Of a stretch of 64,000 nt of DNA, positions 36,113-46,637 are shown in pieces. Below the pieces are notes generated by a model that saw only the letters and a program-made list of their open reading frames with translations, was not told the DNA's origin and searched no databases. The stretch lies in contig NW_004454178.1 in the NCBI RefSeq assembly GCF_000283155.1, positions 5,193,384-5,257,383 of the forward strand, written 5' to 3'. Numbering within the stretch: the first letter of the stretch is position 1; every line of letters begins with the position of its first letter. Origin of the DNA: Ceratotherium simum simum (taxonomy: Eukaryota > Chordata > Mammalia > Perissodactyla > Rhinocerotidae). The position numbers and the translations under genes were made by a program.

Positions 36113-36390
36113 CTATAAAAGCATGGCAAGTGATATGGCTGTGGATCAGGGAGGGAGGAGGGCTTTTTTAATGCGCGAGTCTTGAATGTGTTGCATGTAG
36201 AAAGAAAAGACACAATAAGGAGGGACAAGTTAAATATGCAGAAGAAAAGGATACTGTTTGGTGCTTTGCCCTGACTGGATGAGGATATTTAGGATGCACA
36301 GCATAAGTAACAGATTAAACTTGGACTGGTGAAAAGACACCTTTTCCACCAGAGAACGGGAGTGAATGATTTCCAGAGCCAAAGGATCAT

Positions 36391-36620
36391 TAGGAGAAGA
36401 ACAGTGAATTGAAGAAACATCTCTGGTTTTCTCCAACAGAATAAAGAACATGGGCTTTAGTGCAGCCATTTTAGATTCATAGAATGCTATAGTTTGGAGT
36501 AAATTTTTCTCAACTCCGTCATTAACTAGGAAGCTTAATTTACTTTCCCCAGATTAAGGATTTCCCTTCATACCCTGAAACCTTTTTCACCTATTCTAAG
36601 AAACAGCATCATAAATAAGA
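36391..36620. other. Single-copy sequence
   Basis: Nothing recognised. Confidence 0.4.
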
Positions 36621-36795
36621 AAGAAAAGAACTTTGGAGCGAGATGGAAGTAAGTTTGAATCTCAGCTCCATTACTTACGGCATCTGGGTCACATTACGTA
36701 AACTTCTGAGATTTATTCCCACGTGTATAAAATAGGGAGAATAAGATCTCCCTGCTTTTAGTCACTACAGTTCCTAGCCCAATAATAGGCACATA
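36621..36795 (+). mobile_element. MIR SINE
   Basis: Forward MIR: 'tttgaatctcagctccatta' then 'gtgtataaaatagggagaat'. The 3' third is weak. Confidence 0.65.
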
Positions 36796-37689
36796 AAAAG
36801 CTTTCTTTTCCCCCTTTTCCACCTGCATTCCAACCTCTCTTTCTGGTTCCCTCCCAATTATGAAGTAGCTGAAATCTGTAGAAACACAGCAACTGATAAG
36901 GGGTTGTGTTTTTATTTGACAAAACACAAGATATGTGTTTTGCCAAAGATATGAAAGGGAAAGTAGCATAACTCGAAATACTTTACGGCTTCAGGAATAT
37001 AATATCAGAGGAATTAAAGTAAACATGATGACAGCTGATCTTAGAAAATTAAACATGATTAACAAATCAAAGAAGGAGAAGTCAAAGAGTGATTTTCTGT
37101 ATGTAGTTCTAGGAAGCACCATGTGACATGGGTGACACACTAAGCACATAAAAATTCTTTTGGAAGCAAGAGGGGGCGTGATGACCGTCCCCAGAGGTAG
37201 GGGCTGGTTTCAGGTTGCACAGCACTCAGAGTGTGATGTGTGACAATGGGGACCAGATGTTCAAAGAACACCACAGTCCATCAACCATGACCACAAAAGG
37301 CTGTCACAAAGGAGGTGCTGCTGTGACAAGTGTCTTCTCTTGTGACGTTTGTTGGCAGAGCAGCTGAGGAGCTGTCAGCTTAGACCAACACTGCATCAAA
37401 GAGATCTACCAAATCAATAATTCAGTCCCACAGAGGCCTGTATCTGTGAGATGCATGGAACAACCAGAGCCTAGAAAAGACAACCAAGGAAGAAACTGGA
37501 GTTATAATACACTCAGGATTGGGAAGAACTTTGCAATGAATGTTTTCATTTATCTTATATAAAATTTTTATTTGGTAAATTGAATATTATAATGCACCAG
37601 AGGAACTTGTAATCTAAAGAAGACACCCATTAGTCCTATCAATCATGAACTTGAATCATTTTTTTCTTAATTTAGGGTTTCTCTATGCC
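36796..37689. other. Single-copy sequence, no gene recognised
   Basis: 37140-37520 is moderately GC-balanced and free of repeats I know, but contains no open frame of note. Candidate place to look for conserved noncoding sequence, with no direct evidence for it. Confidence 0.4.
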
Positions 37690-38075
37690 TAATGTATCAG
37701 ACAATGTTTATTAGGTTTTACTGTTATAAGAAATAAACCCTCAATCTCAGAAGCTTACAACAAACTATTATTCCATGTTTATGTTATGTGTTACATGTGA
37801 GTTGGCTATGACTCTGCTTCTCATAATTTCTTCATTCTGCAGTCTAGGCTGAAGGAGCACTTCCTCTCTGGGAATCATACTTTTCTTGGCCAAGGATGGA
37901 AAAAACAATGGTGGCACAACGTGATGAATCTCTTACAGCTTCTGCTCACACATGGGGCTCATCCCTTCCATTTACGTTTCATTGGTCAAAGCAAATCACC
38001 CAGCCAAACCTGTGTCAATGGGGCAGGGAAATAGAATTGTTTTACAGAGAGAGGGAGACAAATAATTGAGAATTA
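37690..38075 (+). mobile_element. Unnamed old interspersed repeat, family B
   Basis: 'ctgttataagaaataaaccc', 'atctcagaagcttacaacaa', 'tgcagtctaggctgaaggag', 'tttcattggtcaaagcaaat' and 'caatggggcagggaaataga' follow the same order as 34295-34640 and 43035-43480. The most complete copy of this family in the window. Confidence 0.6.
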
Positions 38076-38334
38076 TATTAAAATCTATCATAACTTATAT
38101 TCTTAATGTGGAGTACACCTGCATATACATATCTGTTAAACTTTAAAAATTATGCTAGCTCAGGTTAGATTAGACTAGCCTCCCTGAGAAAACCAGGCAA
38201 AATGTAACAATACCTTGCACCCCCAGGAGACTATCTCATTGAAGAACTTTACGGCTTGTGAGAGGCAGGGTTTAATAATTACGACTAGTTCAATAAGTAT
38301 TATCCCTATTAACTCATGTACTATTTGAGTAGGC

Positions 38335-38790
38335 AGCCATCTTTGTGCAAATGACAAAACCTAACCCCATGTTAACAAGATCCAAAGGAAAACCATTAGT
38401 TCATGTAACTGAAAAATCCAAGAATAGGTATAGTTTTATGCATGGTTAGATCCAGAGGCCCAGAAATATCTTAAAGATCCTTTCTCTTTCAGTACTTTGA
38501 CATTTCTCTCTATCCCCTTCATTCTTAGGCACATTTTCCACTTCCACCAATTTTTGTGGCAAAGGTGGCCACTATCATTTTTATATCCTACCAACCTAGC
38601 AACTACAGTGAAAAAGAGAATGTTTTCTAATAGCCCTGGCAAAATATCCAAGGAGGATTCTATTTGATTGATCTTGAGTCATGTGTCCACCTCTGAAACC
38701 AGAAAAAAGCGTATTCTAAGACCAGGCTTTCATTATCTGTCCATCTAAGGTACTGGGGGCAGGAGGTGAGGGGTCACCTGAACTTCATGA
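38335..38790 (+). mobile_element. Unnamed old interspersed repeat, family A
   Basis: 'gcaaatgacaaaacctaacc', 'gttcatgtaactgaaaaatc', 'ggcaaaggtggccactatca', 'cctaccaacctagcaactac' and 'cttgagtcatgtgtccacct'. Same family as 14345-14840. LTR-like mammalian repeat, name uncertain. Confidence 0.6.
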
Positions 38791-40145
38791 ACTGAACAGG
38801 ATTGTTATAGAGACAATGAATAGGTTGTTGACCAAGGAGATGCTAGGCAGAAAATAAGCAAGCAAGGTACATCTAATACTCTGCTGTAAATGTTTCTGGG
38901 GTGAGGCTGTGTCTTACCCTATTCACCACACATCACTTGCTTCTTTCATTCTGTCTCCATGATGAACCAGCTCCTAATAAGGTAAAGAACAAATATACAG
39001 GCAAATGCTATAATCCTATTTCTAATTTTCTAAAGTTTAAAAGGAACTCAGTGGAGAGGTCTGCTCTACGTTGCTATAGTTACTGTATTTTACACTAAAT
39101 GCATCTACCATATCCTCATCGGTACATGACGAGACTATAGTAGTCTTACTTAGTATAACCTCCTTCCCATATGAACAGGAAATACTGTAAATTGCTTATC
39201 TAAGGTTTTGTTTCTTGCTACAATGCCTTCAATTATTTATCCAGTCCTAGGTGTAATAAAATATTATAATTTATTCTCACAGACATGAAATAAAGTACTT
39301 CTCAATTATCCTGATTTGAAATTTTTTTAGCAAACTGCTTTCCCATGCAGAGCGAGAGCAAGGCTATTAGAATGACTTAAAACAGATAAATTTTGCCAAC
39401 CACACTGTCAAAAGCTTTTTAGCAGCAAACCAAACAACGAAATCCCGCTCTACATGTTGCTGAAGAGTTCTCAATTGAGGATCAGGAATGACTTTGACCT
39501 TCACCCTCTTCAGAGCCCGTTTTCTTTAACGACTCATATTTATGACAGTCTTCTCCAATTGGGAGGAATATCTCTCAGCTCATCTTTGAGTTGCAAAGTC
39601 TCTTCAGATCAGCTTTGTTTACTCCTTCCTCTCAGAGGTCCTTAAAGTCAAATCAGAAATTAAAGTTTATTAGAACCAGGCAGGTGTTGCTTGCCTCAAG
39701 ACTTGAATGTGCTTAAAATTCATCCTTGAAATGCTACACAACTATTTTTTTTATAGCACTGGGTACTTTTTTTTTTTAAGTTTCTAATTTGGTATCTTGG
39801 GTGTTTTCTTCTTGTTTCTCTTTTCAAGGGCATACTTCAACTAGAAAAACTTTCTGGAAAAGTGACAAGTACACTGCTGTTCTCATTTGCCCATTAAAAT
39901 TTCCATGTAGAATAACTCTTAGATTTCCAAGGCCTTTGATTCTTTCTGAACTATCTTATAACACATCATAGTCTTTAGCTAGTGCTTTCAAAGTGGTCTG
40001 ATTCATCTAGAATTTTCATAAGCAACTAAGTGTTTCATACCTTTATGTCAATGACTAGTTTAATGATTTTTGTCATGTTTTACTTTTTTCACATTAATCT
40101 GACTTTATACTTCTCTGGATTGGAAAATATTTTACTAGTACTTTG
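38791..40145. other. Single-copy sequence
   Basis: No gene or repeat recognised. T-run at about 39767-39777. Confidence 0.4.
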
Positions 40146-40437
40146 ATAAAGAAAAAACAGAGCCTGACAGTAGTTACAGCAGTAAAAACAGATTTTATTC
40201 AGGAACTATTGCAATAGGGGAAAAGAGACCTCAGTATAGAACCGGCTTCAATTCCAGATACAACATGGACAAGTGGGGATTTCCAGCCAAGGAGCAGGGT
40301 GGGGGGCCAGTAATGGAAAATTACTGAGAAAACATCAAAGGTAAAGAGAGATTCCTGGCTAAACAGGCTTGACAGGATTCTTGCTAGAAGCAGACCAGGG
40401 GGTTTTGGGAAATAAGATGGGTGATCAGACATCCAGG

Positions 40438-40537
40438 NNNNNNNNNNNNNNNNNNNNNNNNNNNNNNNNNNNNNNNNNNNNNNNNNNNNNNNNNNNNNNN
40501 NNNNNNNNNNNNNNNNNNNNNNNNNNNNNNNNNNNNN
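40438..40537. other. Assembly gap of 100 N
   Basis: Exactly 100 unknown bases. A round 100 usually marks a gap of unknown length. Any frame crossing it is meaningless. Confidence 0.98.
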
Positions 40538-40577
40538 GTGGCCAGGGGGGTTCACAGGTTCAGATCCCAGGGGGGGG
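40538..40577 (+). mobile_element. ERE fragment at gap edge
   Basis: 'gttcacaggttcagatccca' directly after the gap matches the B-box region of ERE. The next bases are a run of G and then LTR-like sequence. The missing bases probably include the rest of an ERE copy, or the join is faulty. Confidence 0.6.
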
Positions 40578-40879
40578 GTGGTTCTCAGTAAACTAGCTTA
40601 GCATGATTCTTGCTAAAATTGGGCTATGCAAAGTTGGACATGAAAGTCCAAAGGTCCTAGTTGGGAAGAGAGTTCATAGGAGCCCGACTAAAGTTTGGTC
40701 CAGGAGAGAGTCTTGGCAGACTCTTTCCTCCCACTGTCAAGTCACAAAGAGTTGCAGAAATTAAACTACAAAGGCTGCCAAGCCCATCCCTTCCCCCCAC
40801 CATTTGCTGACCCCTCACCGCTGCCTCTGCACCCACCATTTGCCATTTTCCATTGCTGAGCCAGCATGGCGCTGAGTGC

Positions 40880-41012
40880 CTGTTAAATAAGTATTTATTT
40901 TATTCCCCTTAGAGAACTGTGAGCTTCTTGATTGCAAGGATGTGCTTTCTCGTCTTTGCCTCCCCTGAAATGCCAGAGCATCTTCTCAACAAACATTTCT
41001 TAATTCAAATCA
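40880..41012 (+). mobile_element. L2 LINE, 3' end fragment
   Basis: 'actgtgagcttcttgattgc' , 'aaggatgtgctttctcgtct' and 'caacaaacatttcttaattc' are the ordered parts of an L2 3' end. Confidence 0.7.
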
Positions 41013-41119
41013 TTTTATTTTTCTGTTACTTGCTAAGATAATGAATCAGGGGGCTCTTTCAAAGATCAGTGTTGCTCAGCCAACTGACCAGTATTTGGGA
41101 ACCACTGCCAGACAACCTC

Positions 41120-41206
41120 ACTGTCCCACGAGTTTAGTGGTGCGATCTTTCAGCAGATTGCTTCATCTCCTTTTGTTTCCGTTTCCTCATCTGTAAAATG
41201 AGAAGC
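41120..41206 (+). mobile_element. MIR SINE core fragment
   Basis: 'tttccgtttcctcatctgta' followed by 'aaatgagaagcaatacattt' is the MIR core. Only about 90 bases are recognisable. Confidence 0.65.
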
Positions 41207-42820
41207 AATACATTTCCACCAACATGTTTCCACCATTTTTCCTAAAGGAACATAAGCATCTAAAACATTCACATCCAAACTATATCATTTTACGTGGAAG
41301 AGATATAAGCTTGAAAAGCAGCATGACCTCTTTCTAAAATCCTCATGACCAGCTTTAAAACAATATAAATATATAAATATTATTACAAGAAATAACATTT
41401 CAAAAAAGACAACAAGTCAGTTTAGACATTTCATGAATTGAACATCCTGCATATTTGAAAAGAAAGATGCCATAGAATAGCTGCAAACATAAAGCATCTT
41501 CCTCTCCATGACTTGGTTTTAAACTTACTCAAGATATCAGGCACCTTCTCACAGATCGCGACACCCAGGTGCTGTACTGTATTATTTTACAAATATCAGT
41601 TATGCTTAGGTCTCCAGACCTGTCAATCTCCAAGAGCACCAGCTTTCAGAGCATTGATGGACCCCTAAATTAATCTGCTATTTCTAAGAACATGTTCACC
41701 TCTCTGCTTCATCCCCCTTGGGGTTTGATTTCAACCGTACAGAGCAAAGATGTTTTTAACTAGAGCACCTGGTTTCCCAAAAGAAGCAAGATTGAAGAGA
41801 AATCCTATGCAATTGTATACTGTTGCTTAAAATTGTTGCTGACGGATTAAATCTTTCATAATTGAGTGATGCTTTAATTTAAACAAAAAGTTATAATTTT
41901 ATCAACCATGTATTCTATAAGTACACTTCTTTCAGATTCTCTTCTCCCCAGATACTTGGTTCTCAATAAAAACTTGGTAGTAATAATACCTGATAGTATT
42001 CATGATATGGCCTGGAGTTAACCAGGAATAGAGGTACATTTCATGGTCGTTGGTATTACATGTGTGGATTTGTATATTTTGGTCCTTTTACCTCTTGCTA
42101 CAATCTTTCTTTTAATCCTGCTAATTATACAGCATCAAAGGACCATATTTCTTTGAGGGGAAAAGATAGTCTCTTCCAGGTTAAGGTGAAATGCAGATTT
42201 CCCATTAAAAGGCAAATTCTACATTTCAAAAGGTTGAAGAGGCTGGTACTTACAGAATCCCAGCTGGCTAAATTTAGAGCATTGGAAAAGATCCAATCCA
42301 AAAATAATCTTTGGATTTAGGACTGTAACATTTTTATTTGATAGTGTATTGGAGAGGAAAAAAACATTCATTTTAAGCTCCTGCCTTCCCACATATTGTT
42401 CTTCTGTGATAGGCGAATGGGCGTTTATAGTGGTGTTGGCCTCAAAACCATCTCTTCCCCTAAGTGATCTATTTCAATTGTGTTATGCCAGTTTAAAAGG
42501 GCTTCTGCTTGCAAATGTTCACACTGAAACTATCCTCTCCTGCCTTTCTAAATGTTAACTGCTTCCTTCTTGGCTTTACCCCATTTTTGCAACCCCATCT
42601 TTGAGCCTTTATCCTCCCTGAAATATGGCAGCGTCATAGGTGCCCAAGGATTAGCACTTCATTGCTACAGTACGGAACTTTGACAATTTTTCCACGTACT
42701 CACTGACTCCTAATTCATCCAGCTCACACTTTGGTTCAAGATATAATCTGTTGTCCTTTTCCAGCCCCAGACTCCCAGCTGCCATTTCTGCAAATCCGCT
42801 CTCTTTATCAGTATTCCTGC
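41207..42820. other. Single-copy sequence, no gene recognised
   Basis: An 86-codon plus-strand frame (42060-42320) has a basic C-terminal half but no family resemblance. I consider it chance. No other structure seen. Confidence 0.45.
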
Positions 42821-42980
42821 AAATGTGCATCAAAATCACCTGGAGTGGTGATTAAAATGCCTATTTCTGGGCCCCATCCCAGATCTAATGAGTCAGAATC
42901 TGGGAGTGAGCCCTGGAAATTTGTATTCATAACAAACTCTCCCCAAAAGATTTTGAAGTTTGAGAACTACTGTTCTTGGC
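42821..42980. mobile_element. MER5-type hAT DNA transposon relic
   Basis: 'gcatcaaaatcacctggagt', 'tgggccccatcccagatcta', 'tgagtcagaatctgggagtg' and 'aagtttgagaactactgttc' follow MER5A order. Non-autonomous, no transposase. Confidence 0.85.
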
Positions 42981-43034
42981 CTCAGCCAGCTTTCCCAAAT
43001 GATGGTAACCTCATAACCTCTGTAAAAGTTATAG

Positions 43035-43482
43035 CATACGTGTACTAGTTGAGGTAGTGCTAGGTGCTATAATAGATTAAAAGCTGAATCTCTATGGCTT
43101 AACCGAACAGATATGTGGGGAGAGCTGATTTTTTCTAGACAATCTTTATGTGACTGTGCCTCACAGAGGCTCTACCTTCTCCAATACATGTTTCCCAAGG
43201 TCACCCTACACATAAAAATCCAGCCAGTCAACTGGGGAAAAGAGGATGGAGGATCACCTAAGAGATGCTTATGGGCCTGGCCGGAAAGTTGCTTCCATCA
43301 CTTCTGCCTATATCTCTATGGTGGGACTTGGGACACTACCTCGATGCCTGGGAAGGGCTGGGAAATGCAGGCTCTGGGCAGTTGCTTCCCAGCAACCACT
43401 GTGCGCTACGGACATGGAGCAAAACTCGGATGGACCCCTGGCATCTCTGCCACTAACTGCCTCCCAGAGGGTTAAGAAATGA
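43035..43482 (+). mobile_element. Unnamed old interspersed repeat, family B
   Basis: 'tagtgctaggtgctataata' and 'gaatctctatggcttaaccg' match the start of the family B order, then divergence grows. Frames of 60-120 codons within 43113-43482 overlap one another in all three phases and are not genes. Confidence 0.5.
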
Positions 43483-43769
43483 AGTGCATGGTTTCACAAC
43501 ATATTGTAGAGGATCAGAAGCCTATTATTCAAGGACCCTCATTTTCAGAACTTCCTATCCAAGGAGGAAAGCCAGGATCCCCTCAAGGTTTATCTCTAGA
43601 ACTATTTGAATTCTTGATATTTCTTTTTCTCAACAATTCTGCCTGGCCATCTTCAAACACAGGCAGATTTTGTTAAATTTTGGAGATGAGCTGTATGAAT
43701 ACCATAATACATAAAAATTAGTGGGTAAATTTTTCAATATGTTTCTGATATTGAAAAATAAGGATGTTG

Positions 43770-43870
43770 TACATATATATACACACATATATATATCAAT
43801 CATATATTATGTGTACATATACACACACATATATCAATCATATTATGTGTACATACATGTACATATATCT
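43770..43870. repeat. AT/AC-rich tandem duplication
   Basis: Two adjacent copies of an about 40-base unit: 43781-43820 and 43821-43858, each with ACACACAYATATAT, then ATCAATCATAT and TTATGTGTACATA. Alternating purine-pyrimidine content makes it prone to slippage. Confidence 0.8.
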
Positions 43871-43890
43871 CTGCCACTGGCATTTGTTTT

Positions 43891-43906
43891 GTGTGTGTGT
43901 GTGTAA
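43891..43906. repeat. (GT)n microsatellite
   Basis: Short GT run following the tandem duplication. Confidence 0.75.
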
Positions 43907-44325
43907 CAAAATCCAGTGGTGGATATATTTTTCATGAATGTAAACTATTGCTCTGTGTTCACTTTATTGCCAAGGAGACACAGGGTATAACATCCCAAGA
44001 AAAATTAGAGACTACATGGTCAAGTCAACATAAAGGTGATTTATGAATACCTTCATGTGCCTTTTGAGGCTTATATCTCACCATCCTATTTCTTTCAGAT
44101 AAAATTGAAGGGAAGAAATCAACAAAGTTTGAAAAATTGCCTTCTACCTTAAACACTATGAGTTACACTGAACAATTGTAACAGGCATATTATTTTAACA
44201 GGCTATTCTGAAGTTTAACAGTATATTTGAAGTTCTCAACCTGAAACAATTGATAATTTTTTATACATGCACTGATTTGTTGGCAGTTTTCTTAGAAAAT
44301 TTTCAGAATCAAACGTGCATTAGTT

Positions 44326-44640
44326 TTGCCTTTATTCATGTATTTATTCAACTGTTTAACAAACATTCATTGAGCAACTACTAAGCATAAGATGCTCCTC
44401 TAAGCACTGAGGAGACAATAAGGAACAATAATAAAGTAAAAAATATCAAGAGTATGGAGAAAACAGAGTAAGGTCATAGGGAGTGATTATTATACAGAGG
44501 ATGATTAGAAAAGGCTATTCTGAGTTGTGGACATTTGAGCAGAAACCCCAGCGAAAGGAGGGTGTGTGCCATGTGAGTATTCATGAGAAGATTACATCAG
44601 GCAGAGCTGAGAGGAAGAGCTAATATTCTGATGGAAGAGT
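44326..44640 (-). mobile_element. L2 LINE, 3' part
   Basis: Reverse L2: 'atttattcaactgtttaaca', 'tcattgagcaactactaagc', then 'gaaaggagggtgtgtgccat' and 'aggcagagctgagaggaaga' in the body. Diverged but in the expected order. Confidence 0.72.
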
Positions 44641-44995
44641 ATATCTTATATGAGAAATCTCTAACATATGCGCATATAAAAAATCTCCCCCACATTATTT
44701 TGAATCTATATTTCACCTAAATGGCATCATCTTTCTTGGAAAAAGCATCAAGTATGTAGTTTTATTTGCCTTCTCTAATAAAATGGTCAGTTAGGAACTG
44801 TGTTCAACTGCAAAGTAATAGAAACGTAAAAAATAGGAGCTTAAATAAAATGAGATATTTTATTTTCTTCATGTAAATTGAAGTCAGGGAGCAGAGGACT
44901 GAGGGCTGGTACAGGGCTCCATCATAAAATCAAGGTTCCAGTCTCTTATCTTTTTGCTTTTCCATTCTTAGTACATGATTTCATCTTCAAATTTA

Positions 44996-45005
44996 CCTCA
45001 TGGTC
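44996..45005. repeat. ERE target-site duplication, left copy
   Basis: CCTCATGGTC here and identically at 45262-45271. Confidence 0.9.
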
Positions 45006-45261
45006 TGGGGCCGGCCTGGTGGCGTAGAGATTAAGTTTGTGCACTCCGCTTTGGCAGCCCGGGGTTTGAAGATTAGGATCCCGGGCGTGGACCTACACAC
45101 CACTTATCAAGCCATGCTGTGGCGGTGTCCCATATAAAGTAGAGGAAGATGGGCACAGATTTTAGCCCAGGCCCAATCTTCCTCAGCAAAAAGAGGAGTA
45201 TTGGCAACAGATGTTAGCTCAGGGCTAATCTTCCTCACCAAAAAAAAAAAAAAAAAAAAGC
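45006..45261 (+). mobile_element. ERE SINE
   Basis: Head 'tggggccggcctggtggcgt' region, 'gagattaagtttgtgcactc', 'aggatcccgggcgtggacct', body 'cataaagtagaggaagatgg'-like, two tail units and a 19-base A-run at about 45241-45259. Perfect 10-base target-site duplication. Little decay, so a fairly young copy. Confidence 0.95.
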
Positions 45262-45271
45262 CCTCATGGTC
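45262..45271. repeat. ERE target-site duplication, right copy
   Basis: Identical to 44996-45005. Confidence 0.9.
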
Positions 45272-45600
45272 ACAATATGGCCGCCGCAACTGTAAGCATT
45301 ACATCTGCATTCCAGGTAGGAACAACAGCAAATAAGCGCCTTCTATCTGAATCTGCTCTCTAGCTCCCTACCCAGGGAGGTTCAGAGTAGGAACCCTACT
45401 GCCAGGTTCTGAGGAACTTCCTTACAAGTCTCACCTAACTGCTTCTATTTATCTGTCATCAGCCAGTTGGGTCATATGGCCCCTTTATCTGCAAGGAAGG
45501 ATAGGAAACATATTTTTACCTGGATACCTTGCTATCCTCAATAAGATCAGGGTTCTATAAGGATGAAGGAGAGAATCCATATGAGTAGACCACGAAACCA

Positions 45601-46190
45601 AGTTACCATGGCTTCATAAGAGGTGTATACAAACGGTCAACCTCCATTCTATAACGAAATATAAGTCTAAAGCCCTATTACTCTGCTAATTATTTAAATT
45701 TCCTAGATTACATAACACCTTTCTCAGTGTATCCACCACTTACTCTCCATCCTCTTCTCTGAGTCCCCACACATGTCTCATCATTTGTAATCTCAGGCTG
45801 TTGTAACCCCTGAGGAGACCTATAAATAGCATCTCTCTTCCCTGAATTGAGAAATAAAATAATGCAGGAGCAGATGGAGGCAAAATATCATTTTGTTTAC
45901 ACATAGAGACCAAGTTGGAGGGTGTGGTTTCAGGTTTATTAGCAAGTAGCTAATACTGGACTCGAAAATAGTAGAAACTTTCCTGCGGGCAATGCTGGAC
46001 TCCTCCTACAGACAAAGCTCAGCCCCAAGAGGCACACGTGTTCAGTTATTTCCCACAAATTTAACCGTCAGCTAAGCCGTTCCACTGGTCCAGTAACAGA
46101 GTATTTCACTAACTGTCACCACCATCTGGAACGAAACCTGAGGTGAGGGTAAGAATTTCTCCCCAATACTCGTGGGGTCTGGTACACTGG
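45601..46190. other. Single-copy sequence
   Basis: Nothing recognised; the last part may already be LTR. Confidence 0.35.
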
Positions 46191-46637
46191 TGGCCCCAGG
46201 GAATCATACCTCCCAGAATTCATGCCCTTGTGTGTACCCTCCCCCTTGAATCTGCTTGAACCAAATGAATGTGTCAGCCCTAAGCCTAAGGCTTAAAAAG
46301 GTCACTTGCTGCTTCGATTGCTCTCTTGAGACCTGTGAGCCAATAAGTTAAGAGTCCAGCTACCCTTCTGGAAAGGCCACACAGAAAGACCACTTAGAGA
46401 CGGAAGGTCCCTGGGATCACAGGGGAAGAGAGAGAAGTCCTGCTGTCCCAGGGTTCCAGCTACGCCAGCTCTCTACTGACTCACCTGCTAACTGCAGCCA
46501 TGTGAGTGACCACCAGCAAGATGAGCAGTGTTGCCTAGCTCAGTCAGCCCGGATGGCAAGATGGGAGCAAATAAATAAAATTGTGGTTGTTTCAGATGAC
46601 TAAGTTTGGGGGTGGTTTGTTACAGAACAATCAACAT
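46191..46637 (+). mobile_element. MaLR-type LTR (old MLT1-like)
   Basis: 'ggccccagggaatcatacct', 'cccagaattcatgcccttgt', then the 3' end 'gatgactaagtttgggggtg' and 'gtttgttacagaacaatcaa'. AAATAAATAAAAT at about 46571 includes the polyadenylation signal. Same broad group as 24650-25116. Confidence 0.7.

Larger units (their letters stand above)
31795..36390 (-). mobile_element. Long L2 relic, minus strand, broken by insertions
   Basis: Five collinear blocks look like consecutive pieces of one reverse L2: 31795-32290, about 33005-33355, about 34152-34292, about 35255-35500 and 36113-36390. Evidence includes 'agtgagcacctactgcatac' at the 3' end, 'tccaagagaggtttgcaaca' and 'gccttgtagaccatg' in block one, 'gctaaggagtcattaaaaga' in block two, 'ggcatgttgaatttgaagtg' in block three. 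Between the blocks lie younger elements. All reading frames are lost. Confidence 0.65.
40146..40740 (-). mobile_element. LTR-like element interrupted by an assembly gap
   Basis: The sequence 'cagattttattcaggaacta', 'ttgcaataggggaaaagaga', 'acatggacaagtggggattt' before the gap and 'ctagcttagcatgattcttg' after it looks like one reverse-oriented retroviral LTR. Two repeated phrases 'gacaggattcttgctag' (before) and 'agcatgattcttgctaa' (after) lie in the same element. Exact family not named. No viral genes are visible. Confidence 0.5.
43483..44325. other. Single-copy sequence with AT/AC repeat
   Basis: No gene. Contains the simple repeats listed separately at 43770-43908. Confidence 0.4.
44785..45600 (+). 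mobile_element. Unnamed old interspersed repeat, family C, split by ERE
   Basis: 'atgagatattttattttctt', 'gggctggtacagggctccat', 'tctttttgcttttccattct' before the ERE, then 'acaatatggccgccgcaact', 'gcattacatctgcattccag' and 'gctgcaaggaaggat'-like parts after it. The two halves join precisely when the ERE and one duplication copy are removed. Same family as 24240-24492. Confidence 0.6.

Noticed and set aside
40199..40596. 118- and 75-codon frames
   Set aside because: Both cross the 100-N gap, so their reading is not real.
43781..43858. Possible CRISPR-like array
   Set aside because: Only two adjacent AT/AC-rich units without distinct spacers, in mammalian DNA; it is a simple tandem duplication.
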